Origin: a virus
IMG/VR virus record: IMGVR_UViG_3300047510_002148
Coordinates: 1-60,974 of that record
DNA: 60,974 bases
Strand: one strand, 5' to 3'
Shown: piece after piece, positions 26,141 to 35,631 of the stretch
Layout: every line of letters starts with the position of its first letter
How positions within the stretch are numbered: the stretch's first letter is position 1
Made by a program: the position numbers and the translations under genes
Notes under the pieces: model-generated
What the model was told of the DNA's origin: nothing
Databases searched by the model: none
What the model saw: the letters and a program-made list of their open reading frames with translations, nothing else

Positions 26141-29100
26141 ATGAAAAAACTTTTACATTACTACGAATTTACTCCATCACAAAACAAAATTGTAATTGAT
26201 GGTATTTACAAACCAGAAAGATTTTTATTAATTACTAATGTAACTGCTAATCAAACTATTTTTACATTTAATAGTACCACAGCAGGACTAAACAGTATTA
26301 CATATGATTATCCAAATGAAAAAACTACTTTAATATTAGATTATAATTGCTCAGCAATGAGTTCTACAGATAAATTACAAATATTTGCAGAACAAGATTT
26401 TGGTAATTTTGAACCTAGTGATACTTTTGTAGATCCGGTTAGTAAATTACGAGTTAGTCAGCCATCAAACTTAATTGATACAGACTTTGAATATGGATTA
26501 CAAAGTACAAAATGGGAAACTCTTGAAAAAGTAAAAAACATTCCTACATTTTTTGCAAGGAATGGAGATGCAGATTTAGTAGTTAGTGATATTCAAACTG
26601 TTTCTGGCAGTGATGTTGTGACAGTAACATTAAGTGAAGTTCACACATTATCACCAGGAAGCCCAGTAATTATTTTAGGTTCTAAAAATATTACTTGTGA
26701 TGGTGGATTTGTGGTTGTTTCTGTTCCAAATGACACAACAATATTGTATAAAGCAAAAGGAATTCAATCATTTACTGGAAGTATTAAAGATACTTACACT
26801 CAAGTTTTTCCAGGATCACTTTATACTGGAACAGAATTTGATATTTCTGGTATTGAAGGAATTGTAACTGACGGTAATTCTTCATCTTCATTAACTGTAA
26901 CAACAGCTTATCCAACAGAATTTTCAGTAAATACTAGTTTCTTTTTATCAAACAGTAAAGGAACAGTAGCATTAAATTTTGATACAGCAAATGTTCAACC
27001 AAATACTTATATAGAGTTATCAACAACAGTAAATAATAATACAGCAACTAATGAATCTAACACTGGTTTTATGATAGGTGCTGTTAATCCATATGATTTT
27101 GATCCATTGGGTGCATTTTATTTTACTGCAAGTGACATAACAGTAGATTCGGCACAAGATACTGTTACATTTAATTTCAATCACGGAATAACAGACAATA
27201 CACCATATCTTTATGTTGTTGGTGAAGGAAATACTGGAATAACTGGATTAGCAACTTTTAATGGTTATTATGTTCGTGTTTTAAATTCAACAACAGTTTA
27301 TTTTACAGATAATTTTGGAGGTACAACAAGAATCCAAATAAGTGGATCTGGTTCAAATGGCGGAGTAATGCGATCGGCCCTTATTAGAGCATGGAGAATT
27401 TTAGCTACAGATTCATCTGGATTTAATGGTGATGCTGTATTATTTGATCAAAATCACGATTTCAATTTTTCAACAGATAACAATTTACCTGTTGCTTTTT
27501 TTGATGGTAGCACTGGTAGTGCTGTAACAGTAAATACTACTTTAGCTTCTGTTACTGCATATTATTTCCTTCCAGATTCATCAAATACTAGTGATGTAAC
27601 AAGGTGGGCAAGATTTAGATATACTTTTAATGGGTCAGTAGTTCAATGGAATAATGTTGGTTTGACTAATGTTGGTGCGTTTATGATAAAAATGCGAAAT
27701 TTGACTGATAATAATAGCATTTATTTTCCAAATCATGGTTACACAACTGGTTCTTTAGCTACATTTACAACAGTTTCAGGTGTTACTCCTGGTGGTTTAT
27801 CTAGTGGTGCGTTATATAATGTAGAAGCTGTAAGTGCTAATAGACTTAGATTTAGAACAACTGCTGGAGGATCTATTAATTTAACATCTATAGGTTCGTC
27901 AGATGGTATATATACAGTTTCTTCAAGAGTTTCAAATGCAAACAATGAGTCAATTACAATACAAAATCATAATCTAAGTGATGGTACTGCTGTCATATAT
28001 AACAATGATTCTAATACTGCAATTGGTGGACTAACAAATGGAACTACATATTATGTATTCCAATCCACTCTCAATACAATAAAATTAGCAACAACACCAC
28101 TTGGTTGGATAACGTCATCAATTTCTATAAATCATGGTTTTACAAATTTTGGTACTGACGTATTTACAGCTACTATTGGTACTACTGTAATAGCTCATGG
28201 TTTTACAACAGGACAAGCTGTTCGTTACTCTTCAAGTACTCCTTTACCAGGTTTAATTAATGGTGCTTGGTATTGGGTTAGAGTTTTAAGTTCAAGTGCA
28301 TTTTCATTTCATTGGACTAAAGATGGAGCTATAAACAACACAGATAGAGTGAATGTTGAATTTGGTACAGGAACTGGTTTTGCTAGAACAGCAAATTTAG
28401 TAGATATAACTTCAACTGGTTCAGGAACACAAAGTTTAGAAGCTGTAAGTAATAACGCAGCAGATGGTGTTTATAAACTTACAGAAAAAATAACAGATAC
28501 TTCATTTAAAATAACAGCCAATAATGAATTGCCATTAAGAAAAATTACAATAACATCATCTTTAGATTTAAATAGAAATGCTTTTTTTGTACCTAATCAT
28601 GGTCTTATAACTGGCACTCCAGTAACATATACATCAACTTCTACTGTTATGTCTGGATTAACAAATGACACCACATATTATGTTATAAGATATAATAACA
28701 ATTGGTTTAAATTAGCATCGTCATTAGCAGATGCTGAAAGTTCTATTAATGTATCTATTACATCTAATGGTACTGGGATTCATAGATTAACCACTTCAAT
28801 AGTTTCAGGAGAAGTTTTAGGTTCTGGAACAGTTAGTATATCAAATACTACCACAAAAATTGTTGGTGTTGGTACCAATTTTCCAGCAGTTTTTACTAGT
28901 GGAAATACTATAAAATTATACAAAAATCCATCACAATTAACTGGTTCAATTTCAGGTTATGATGCAGCTAATGATACATTTACAACTCCAATAGTACATA
29001 ATTTTACAACAGGTAACAGTTTATATTTTAATTCTGCTGATGTAGTTCCACAAAATATTGAATTGAATAAAATATATTATGTTAGAGTTTTAACTACTCA

Positions 29101-31306
29101 ACAATTTACTTTACACGCAACGCCATTAGATGCAACAAATAATACAAACAGAATAGATTTTGTAGGTACTGGTACTAATTTAACATATGTTCAAGTTCAA
29201 AATGAAGCTTATTCTACAACATTAGCTCAAATAAAACTAATTAATAGTACCAACGAATTAGAATTATTAAATGCAGTAACAGAAGATTTTACAAATGTCA
29301 ATTATGCTGTTAGTACAAGTTTACTTTTACGATCAGATGGTTTTGCTTTACATCGTCCTTATGATGGTGGTGTAGAATTAATACCAAGTACTAATCCAGA
29401 TTCATCTATGGTTAGACAGACTCGTAAATATTTCCGTTACCAATCTGGTAAAGGTATACAAGTATCATTTGCTATAAATTTTAGTCCAACAACAACAATT
29501 GATACGATGTCTAGAGTTGGAACTACAGCTACAATTGTTACAAGATATCCACATAGATTAACACAAGGATTAGATATAACAATTTTTGGCGCTACAACAT
29601 CTAGTGGAACAAATTATTGGAACGGAACTTTTGAAGTTGCTAGTATAGTAGATCAATATACATTTACCGTAACATTACTTGGAACTCCTGTGAATAGTGT
29701 TGCTGACGGTATTATTGAATTTTATGTTGACGGATGGACAAATAGTGAAACTCGTTGTGGTTTGTTTGATGATCAAAATGGTTTATTTTTTGAATATAAT
29801 GGTTCTGTTTTAAATTGCGTTAGAAGAAGTAGCACACAACAAATTAGTGGAACTGCTTCAGTTTCTTTTAAAGATGCAGTTGTTGTTGGAACAAATACTA
29901 AATTTTTAAGTCAATTAGATGTTGGTGAAAAAATAGTTATAAAAGGCCAAACATATGTAATTTCTAAGATAGAAAGCAATACATTATTGTATATTTTACC
30001 AAGTTATAGAGGGGTAGATTCTACAAATGTAATTATAACGAAAACAGTAGACACTAAAATTCCTCAATCGCAATGGAATATAGATGTTTGTGATGGAACA
30101 GGACCAACAGGATTTTATTTAGATATTCATAAAATTCAAATGGCATATATGGACTACTCTTGGTACGGTGCTGGTAAAGTTCGATTTGGTTTTAAAGATC
30201 AAAGAGGTAAAGTAGTATATGTTCATGAATTTATACACAATAATAAATTTACTGAAGCATACATGCGTTCTGGTAATATTCCTGCTAGATACGAAATAGA
30301 AAACATAGGAGAACCATCTTATGTACCAGCTTTAGCTCACTGGGGTACATCAGTAATTATGGATGGTCGTTTTGATGATGATAAAGCATATATTTTTAGT
30401 GCGACATCAAATCAAATATCAATTACCGGTTCAGCATCAGTTATAGCCAATTGTATAATTGATTCTACATCAACATTTTATGTGTTAGTTGGTAATCAAT
30501 ATAGAGAAGCAGGAAGAGCATTATCTGTAGTTACTCCATCAGCCTCATTTAATAGTATTCCTCCTGGTGTGTCAATAACAGGTTCTAATGTGCCAGCTGG
30601 TACATTAACTAGAGTTCCAATATCAACACAGATAACTCCATATCAAGTTTATTTGCCTGGTGTCACAACAAGGCATACTAATCCATTTAATACATCATCT
30701 CAAGCAACAAGAAATTTATTGTTAATTTCTAATTCTCCAACAGCTACAACAACAGTTGGTAGTAATTATACTGTTACTTTAAGTTCAGCAGTTTCTTCTG
30801 TAGTATATGAACAACCTCTGATTAGTATTAGATTATCTCCTAGTGTCGATAATGGTACACCAGGTCTTTTAGGAGAAAGAGAAATTATAAACAGGATGCA
30901 ATTAATTTTAAATAGTGTTGGTATACAATCCACACATACTTGCGAGGTAACATTAAAATTAAATGGGCAATTGAACAATTATGCTTGGAAAAGAGTTACT
31001 AATCCTAGTTTAAGTCAGTTAATTTATCATGATACTAGTGATAGAATAACTGGTGGAACAACCGTATACACTTTTAGAGCTTCAGGTTCTACAGGAACTA
31101 CAGGTCGTGTTCAACTTAATACTGTGGCAGATTTAGGTGATATTGTTACATTAGGAAATAGCATACTTGGTGGAGATAATGTCTTTCCGGACGGTCCAGA
31201 TATTTTAACTGTAGTAGTACGACTAATTGAAGATCCATCAACAGTGACAGCATCAAATCAATTTATAGTTGGTGGTAGAATTAGTTGGTCAGAGAGTCAG
31301 GCTTAA
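26141..31306 (+). CDS. Giant tail/fibre protein with internal HGxxTG repeats
   Basis: 1,721 residues. The N-terminal part (SKLRVSQPSNLIDTDFEYGL, STKWETLEKVKNIPTFFARN) is typical of large structural proteins of marine T4-like phages. Residues about 345-1010 hold at least six copies of a module of the form HGxxTGxxVxYxxxxxxxGLxxxxxYYVxxxxxxxFxL, for example HGFTTGQAVRYSSSTPLPG and HGLITGTPVTYTSTSTVMSG. The C-terminal half has RQTRKYFRYQSGKGIQVSFA, a conserved phage fibre motif, then YMDYSWYGAGKVRFGF and a beta-rich end. It is likely a long tail fibre or whisker-like component. There is an AAGG ribosome site 10 nt upstream. Confidence 0.75.
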   Translation: MKKLLHYYEFTPSQNKIVIDGIYKPERFLLITNVTANQTIFTFNSTTAGLNSITYDYPNEKTTLILDYNCSAMSSTDKLQIFAEQDFGNFEPSDTFVDPVSKLRVSQPSNLIDTDFEYGLQSTKWETLEKVKNIPTFFARNGDADLVVSDIQTVSGSDVVTVTLSEVHTLSPGSPVIILGSKNITCDGGFVVVSVPNDTTILYKAKGIQSFTGSIKDTYTQVFPGSLYTGTEFDISGIEGIVTDGNSSSSLTVTTAYPTEFSVNTSFFLSNSKGTVALNFDTANVQPNTYIELSTTVNNNTATNESNTGFMIGAVNPYDFDPLGAFYFTASDITVDSAQDTVTFNFNHGITDNTPYLYVVGEGNTGITGLATFNGYYVRVLNSTTVYFTDNFGGTTRIQISGSGSNGGVMRSALIRAWRILATDSSGFNGDAVLFDQNHDFNFSTDNNLPVAFFDGSTGSAVTVNTTLASVTAYYFLPDSSNTSDVTRWARFRYTFNGSVVQWNNVGLTNVGAFMIKMRNLTDNNSIYFPNHGYTTGSLATFTTVSGVTPGGLSSGALYNVEAVSANRLRFRTTAGGSINLTSIGSSDGIYTVSSRVSNANNESITIQNHNLSDGTAVIYNNDSNTAIGGLTNGTTYYVFQSTLNTIKLATTPLGWITSSISINHGFTNFGTDVFTATIGTTVIAHGFTTGQAVRYSSSTPLPGLINGAWYWVRVLSSSAFSFHWTKDGAINNTDRVNVEFGTGTGFARTANLVDITSTGSGTQSLEAVSNNAADGVYKLTEKITDTSFKITANNELPLRKITITSSLDLNRNAFFVPNHGLITGTPVTYTSTSTVMSGLTNDTTYYVIRYNNNWFKLASSLADAESSINVSITSNGTGIHRLTTSIVSGEVLGSGTVSISNTTTKIVGVGTNFPAVFTSGNTIKLYKNPSQLTGSISGYDAANDTFTTPIVHNFTTGNSLYFNSADVVPQNIELNKIYYVRVLTTQQFTLHATPLDATNNTNRIDFVGTGTNLTYVQVQNEAYSTTLAQIKLINSTNELELLNAVTEDFTNVNYAVSTSLLLRSDGFALHRPYDGGVELIPSTNPDSSMVRQTRKYFRYQSGKGIQVSFAINFSPTTTIDTMSRVGTTATIVTRYPHRLTQGLDITIFGATTSSGTNYWNGTFEVASIVDQYTFTVTLLGTPVNSVADGIIEFYVDGWTNSETRCGLFDDQNGLFFEYNGSVLNCVRRSSTQQISGTASVSFKDAVVVGTNTKFLSQLDVGEKIVIKGQTYVISKIESNTLLYILPSYRGVDSTNVIITKTVDTKIPQSQWNIDVCDGTGPTGFYLDIHKIQMAYMDYSWYGAGKVRFGFKDQRGKVVYVHEFIHNNKFTEAYMRSGNIPARYEIENIGEPSYVPALAHWGTSVIMDGRFDDDKAYIFSATSNQISITGSASVIANCIIDSTSTFYVLVGNQYREAGRALSVVTPSASFNSIPPGVSITGSNVPAGTLTRVPISTQITPYQVYLPGVTTRHTNPFNTSSQATRNLLLISNSPTATTTVGSNYTVTLSSAVSSVVYEQPLISIRLSPSVDNGTPGLLGEREIINRMQLILNSVGIQSTHTCEVTLKLNGQLNNYAWKRVTNPSLSQLIYHDTSDRITGGTTVYTFRASGSTGTTGRVQLNTVADLGDIVTLGNSILGGDNVFPDGPDILTVVVRLIEDPSTVTASNQFIVGGRISWSESQA

Positions 31307-31310
31307 TTAA

Positions 31311-31318
31311 TATAAATA
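31311..31318 (+). promoter_or_regulatory. T4-type late promoter (TATAAATA)
   Basis: Exact TATAAATA, 23 nt upstream of gene 13, with AAAGGG as ribosome site in between. It is placed to start the neck-terminase operon 13-14-15-x-16-17. Confidence 0.7.
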
Positions 31319-31341
31319 GACTATAAAACAAAGGGTTTTAT

Positions 31342-32295
31342 ATGTCTACACCTACAACTAGAGCGCAGTTTAAAGATTATTGTCTTCGCAGATTAGGATG
31401 GCCAGTAATTGATATAAATGTTGATGACGATCAAATTGATGATCGTATAGATGATGCATTACAATTTTTTCAAGACTATCACTATGATGGTACAGAAAAA
31501 TTGTACATGAAACATCAAATTACTCAAGCAGATATTGACCGTCGTTGGATTTATTGCCCAGAACCAGTATCTTTTGTTACTGGTGTATTAAGATTTGATG
31601 ATTCTAATTCATCAATTAATATGTTTGATTTACGTTATCAATTAAGACTTCATGATCTGTATGACTTTACATCGGTATCTTATGTATCTTATGAAATAAC
31701 AATGCAACATATCACAACACTCAATCTTCTTTTTTCTGGCACACCACAATTTAGATTCAATCGTAAACAAAACAAATTGTTTCTTGACATAGATTGGACA
31801 AGAGATTTAGATGTTGGTGAATATGTAATTGTAGAATGTTATCGTAAGTTAATACCAGATGTTATAAACCTTACAGGTACAGTTACATTAGACAACACAT
31901 CTAAAACTGTAATTGGAACTAACACAATATTTGATCAAGAAATTGTTGAAAATGATTTTGTAAGTTTTGGAAATCAAAGCCTTCAAGTTCGTAAAATAAA
32001 ATCTCCAACAGAAATAGAATTAGTATATGAACCAACACAATCTGGTTCAAATGTATCTATGACAGTTGCTGGAAACACAGATGTTTGGAATGATAGATTT
32101 CTAAAAAGATATGCAACTGCAAAAATTAAATATCAATGGGGAACTAATTTAAGTAAGTTTGCAGGTATACAATTACCTGGTGGAGTTACATTAGATGGTC
32201 CTCGTATAATGCAAGAAGCACAAGAAGAACTGAGTAAAATAGAAGAAGAAATGTATCAGATGGGTTCTCTTCCTTCTGAAATCTTTATTGGATAA
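31342..32295 (+). CDS. 13: Neck protein gp13
   Basis: 317 residues (T4: 309). Recognisable opening TRAQFKDYCLRRLGWPVIDINVDDDQIDDRI and D(D)ALQFFQDYHYDGTEK, then RFDDSNSSINMFDLRYQLRL, FRFNRKQNKLFLDIDW, VECYRKLIPD, and a C-terminal helix ending MGSLPSEIFIG. gp13 and gp14 form the head-neck ring that closes the packaged head. An 'xVVIGTNTIFDQE' beta unit inside (residues about 180-225) looks like an extra beta domain not present in T4. It starts the T4-order run 13-14-15. Confidence 0.9.
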   Translation: MSTPTTRAQFKDYCLRRLGWPVIDINVDDDQIDDRIDDALQFFQDYHYDGTEKLYMKHQITQADIDRRWIYCPEPVSFVTGVLRFDDSNSSINMFDLRYQLRLHDLYDFTSVSYVSYEITMQHITTLNLLFSGTPQFRFNRKQNKLFLDIDWTRDLDVGEYVIVECYRKLIPDVINLTGTVTLDNTSKTVIGTNTIFDQEIVENDFVSFGNQSLQVRKIKSPTEIELVYEPTQSGSNVSMTVAGNTDVWNDRFLKRYATAKIKYQWGTNLSKFAGIQLPGGVTLDGPRIMQEAQEELSKIEEEMYQMGSLPSEIFIG

Positions 32296-32298
32296 ATT

Positions 32299-33201
32299 GT
32301 GGCAACAAATTTTTACTTCAATAATTTTCCTGCAAATCAAATAACACAAGAGCAACTTCTTGTTGAAGACCTTGTAATTGAGGCCATGCAGATACATGGA
32401 ATGGATGTATATTATTTACCTAAATCTAATGAATCAGAGACAGATTATTTGTTTGGAGATGAACCACTAAAACAATTTACTAGAGCTCATTCAATCGAAA
32501 TGTATCTAGAGAATGTCTCTGGCATGGATGGTGAAGGTGATTTTATTTCTAAATTTGGTTTAGAGATTCGTGATGAAGTTCAATTATTAGTATCTAGAAG
32601 AAGATTTAAATTTTCTACAGCAGGGTCTAATCTAATACGACCAAGAGAAGGCGATTTAGTTTACATACCTTTAGTAGAGAATTTTTTTGAGATTACATTT
32701 GTAGAACATGAAAATGATCAGGCTATGTTCTATACTTTAGGTAGAGGTCGTGGTGGTAATGTATATGTTTATGCTCTTAAATTAAAACAATTTGTTTTCT
32801 CTAATGAAATTGTAGAAACTGGCATAGAAGAAATTGATAGTCAAATTAGAGATAGTTATGCAAGAACAAAAATTACATTATCAAGCGGTTCTGGTCAATA
32901 TATAAATGATGAAATTGTTTACCAAGGAACAGATTTAGCAAATGCAACAGCACAAGCTTTAGTTTATAGTTCTGTAACAAATGGCCCAAATAAATTTGTT
33001 GAACTTTATAGAGTAAACGGTACTTTTGGATCAGGTAGTTTAATTGGCAATACTTCTGGTTCAATTTACACTTCAAATATAATTTCAGACTTTGCTACTT
33101 TAGATAATGCATTTGAAGATATTATAGACAACAATCGTATACAAACTGAGAGTGATGAAATTTTAGATTGGTCTGAGAAAAATCCATTTGGAGAAGGTTA
33201 A
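32299..33201 (+). CDS. 14: Neck protein gp14 (GTG start)
   Basis: 300 residues (T4: 256). The GTG start lies 3 nt after the gene 13 stop; no better start follows. The sequence ATNFYFNNFPANQITQEQLL, EDLVIEAMQIHGMDVYYLP, FISKFGLEIRDEVQLLVSRR and IRPREGDLVYIPL is characteristic of gp14. A beta insert at about residues 195-255 is longer than in T4. The C-terminus (SDEILDWSEKNPFGEG) also fits the family. Ends overlapping gene 15 by one base. Confidence 0.9.
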   Translation: MATNFYFNNFPANQITQEQLLVEDLVIEAMQIHGMDVYYLPKSNESETDYLFGDEPLKQFTRAHSIEMYLENVSGMDGEGDFISKFGLEIRDEVQLLVSRRRFKFSTAGSNLIRPREGDLVYIPLVENFFEITFVEHENDQAMFYTLGRGRGGNVYVYALKLKQFVFSNEIVETGIEEIDSQIRDSYARTKITLSSGSGQYINDEIVYQGTDLANATAQALVYSSVTNGPNKFVELYRVNGTFGSGSLIGNTSGSIYTSNIISDFATLDNAFEDIIDNNRIQTESDEILDWSEKNPFGEG

Positions 33202-34097
33202 TGTTAGGTAACCCACATTTTTATAATCGAACTATAAGAAAAGTTGTTGTAGCATTTGGCACACTTTTTAATGATTTAGAAATCATTCGTTTTAATAAAG
33301 CAAATCAACCACAATTGAAAATGACTGTACCATTATCTTATGGTGCTAAAGAAAAATATTTAACAAGAATAATTTCTGATCCAAATTTAACAAAATCTGT
33401 AAACACAGTAGTGCCAAGAATGTCTTTTAATCTTGACAGTCTATCATATGACATATCTAGAAAACAACAAAGTCTTTTACAAAATTTTGCATATAATTCT
33501 GAGAGTGGTTTAAGTACACAGTTTGTTCCTGTACCATATAATTTTGAATTTTCTTTGTCTATATTTGTTAGACACACAGAAGACGGTACACAAATACTTG
33601 AACAAATACTTCCATTTTTCACACCAGATTTTACTGTAACAGTCGATTTTATAAATGCATTTGAACAAAAATATGATATGCCAATCATATTGAATTCTGT
33701 AACATCAAATGTTGATTATGAAGGTGATATGTCAACAACAAGACTTATTATTTGGGATCTTTCATTTACAGCAAAAGGATATATATGGCCACCAGTTAAA
33801 ATTGGTGGTGGTTTAATTGGTCAATATAGTGATGTTGGTGGGCCAGATGGTACAGGCGGATTTGGTGGAGTTATAGGTAATGTATATGTTGATCCTACTT
33901 TGAATACTAAAACTGCAAAAGTTGAAGTTCAAGCTAATCCATTAGATGCTGAACCAGATGATGGATTTGGTTTTACTGAAACAATAACTGAATATTTTAA
34001 TGCTCAACAATATTCAAATAATATTATTTCTTTATTTACAACAGATTCTACAATTTTTTCTACAGATTCAATTATTATAACTACGGATAAACAATAA
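33201..34097 (+). CDS. 15: Tail sheath stabiliser / terminator gp15
   Basis: 298 residues (T4: 272). Family features: LGNPHFYNRTIRKVVVAFGT, LFNDLEIIRF, VPLSYGAKEKYLTRI, VPRMSFNLDSLSYD, and FELSLSIFVRHTEDGTQILEQ-like LxIFVRHTEDG. gp15 forms the ring joining the finished tail to the head. The last 75 residues are a Gly/Ser-rich then Ser/Thr-rich tail (TTDSTIFSTDSIIITTD) not obvious in T4. Coupled to gene 14 by a TAATG overlap. Confidence 0.9.
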   Translation: MLGNPHFYNRTIRKVVVAFGTLFNDLEIIRFNKANQPQLKMTVPLSYGAKEKYLTRIISDPNLTKSVNTVVPRMSFNLDSLSYDISRKQQSLLQNFAYNSESGLSTQFVPVPYNFEFSLSIFVRHTEDGTQILEQILPFFTPDFTVTVDFINAFEQKYDMPIILNSVTSNVDYEGDMSTTRLIIWDLSFTAKGYIWPPVKIGGGLIGQYSDVGGPDGTGGFGGVIGNVYVDPTLNTKTAKVEVQANPLDAEPDDGFGFTETITEYFNAQQYSNNIISLFTTDSTIFSTDSIIITTDKQ

Positions 34098-35233
34098 TGG
34101 CAAAACAAACAATTAACATAGGCACAGGGCCAAATACTGGTACAGGTGATCCTCTGCGTACAGCATTTATTAAAGTAAATGATAATTTTACTGAAGTTTA
34201 TAATATTGCACAAGCATCTTATAATTATGCCAATAGTATTGTTTCAGATACGCAAGTAGATCCTGTAGCTCGAGAAAAAGCAAATTTAGCATATACAACA
34301 GCTCAAGCAGCTGCAAATACAGTAATATACACACATATAGAACTTACGGAAAGACATGAACCTACATCTAATGTAATTACTTTTACACGAGCAGCAAATA
34401 CAGATATTTCTGATGTTATAGATACTGGTCTTTCTCTTGCAAGAGCAAACAACGGACAAGGAATTTATAACTCTGCCGTAGAAGTTAGTTTTAATAGAGA
34501 TGTAAGTCCAGCAAATACAGAATGGAATTGGTCTGGTTGGAACAATCTCGACAATGTTAAATTTAGACATTATAGAACTTTTACAGAAGCATTAAGAAAA
34601 AAAGTAGGAAGTAACATTGTTGGTGCAGAATTGGTTATGCACGATATTACAAATGATAAGTATTATAAAGTAAAATTTACACAATGGGATTTAGGTGGTG
34701 TTGGAGGTGCAAATGGTTCTTTTGCCTACACAAGAGAGTTAATTGATACCTCTACTGAAGTTGGTGTTGTTTTTGAAGATGGCACAAATCAAATCACTGC
34801 ATCAATTCCATTAGATTGGCCTGTTGTTTGGCTTGATAATGATAACTATACAATAAGATCAATTGATGCTAAGAGAATTCTTCGTGGTTATGATATGACA
34901 ATATCAGTACCAAGAGACAGTGACTTAAATTTTCCAATAGGTTCAGAAGTTGGAATTATAACTGAAAGTATTGGAATAACAGTTGAAAGAGTTCAGCATA
35001 TCGAAGAAGTTGAAGCTCAAATTTATGGTGTTGGATTTGGAGAAGCAAGAGCATCATGGTTTATACCTGCCAGAAGTTTTGCTCGATTGATTAAAATAGA
35101 AGAAAACATTTGGTACTTAATTGTTGCAAATGCTGAAGTTTCAATATCACTAACAGATTTAAAGTCATTAGTTGCTAATACATCAACTTTTGAAGATTTT
35201 AAAACTGCTATTGCTAATTATGGATCAGTATGA
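34097..35233 (+). CDS. Fibre/whisker-like structural protein between genes 15 and 16
   Basis: 378 residues. The opening INIGTGPNTGTGDPLRTAFI and KVNDNFTEVY is a common N-terminal attachment module of fibre proteins in marine T4-like phages. A helical segment (residues 30-75) is followed by a Trp-rich beta part (EWNWSGWNNLDNVKFRHYRT, LVMHDITNDKYYKVKFTQWD) and a C-terminal helix. T4 has no gene here (15 is followed by 16). A neck- or tail-attached fibre is likely. It overlaps gene 15 by 1 nt and gene 16 by 4 nt, so it is part of that operon. Confidence 0.75.
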   Translation: MAKQTINIGTGPNTGTGDPLRTAFIKVNDNFTEVYNIAQASYNYANSIVSDTQVDPVAREKANLAYTTAQAAANTVIYTHIELTERHEPTSNVITFTRAANTDISDVIDTGLSLARANNGQGIYNSAVEVSFNRDVSPANTEWNWSGWNNLDNVKFRHYRTFTEALRKKVGSNIVGAELVMHDITNDKYYKVKFTQWDLGGVGGANGSFAYTRELIDTSTEVGVVFEDGTNQITASIPLDWPVVWLDNDNYTIRSIDAKRILRGYDMTISVPRDSDLNFPIGSEVGIITESIGITVERVQHIEEVEAQIYGVGFGEARASWFIPARSFARLIKIEENIWYLIVANAEVSISLTDLKSLVANTSTFEDFKTAIANYGSV

Positions 35234-35631
35234 AAAAAATAAATGAAAAACTTTCTGAAATATTTGATGTAGAACCTATTCCTTTAGAAGTTCAAGAACC
35301 ACAAAAAGAAATTGTTCCAATTGCGTCTTCTAATCCTATAGAGTCAGACACAGAGATCGCAAGACAAAATATTAAAGAGTTACTTCAAAAAGGAAGTAAG
35401 GCTGTAGATGAATTGGCAGTTGTTGCCCGTGACAGTCAACATCCTCGTGCATATGAAGTTATGGCAACTTTGATTAAGAATATGTCTGATCTAAATAAAG
35501 ACTTGTTAGAGATACAGAAACGCAAAAAAGATTTGATGGTAACATCACAAAACAAAGCTGGAGATGTAAATGTTGAGAAAGCTTTATTTGTTGGTTCTAC
35601 AGCAGAGTTAATGAAACTACTTAAGAAATAA
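35230..35631 (+). CDS. 16: Small terminase subunit gp16
   Basis: 133 residues (T4: 164). Conserved central helices: ARQNIKELLQKGSKAVDELA, VARDSQHPRAYEVMATLIKN and LNKDLLEIQKRKKDLM, which correspond to the gp16 oligomerisation core. gp16 forms rings that regulate the gp17 motor during DNA packaging. The N-terminal DNA-contacting arm is short. Overlaps its neighbours by 4 nt upstream and 1 nt downstream, as expected for a coupled terminase pair. Confidence 0.9.
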   Translation: MKKINEKLSEIFDVEPIPLEVQEPQKEIVPIASSNPIESDTEIARQNIKELLQKGSKAVDELAVVARDSQHPRAYEVMATLIKNMSDLNKDLLEIQKRKKDLMVTSQNKAGDVNVEKALFVGSTAELMKLLKK

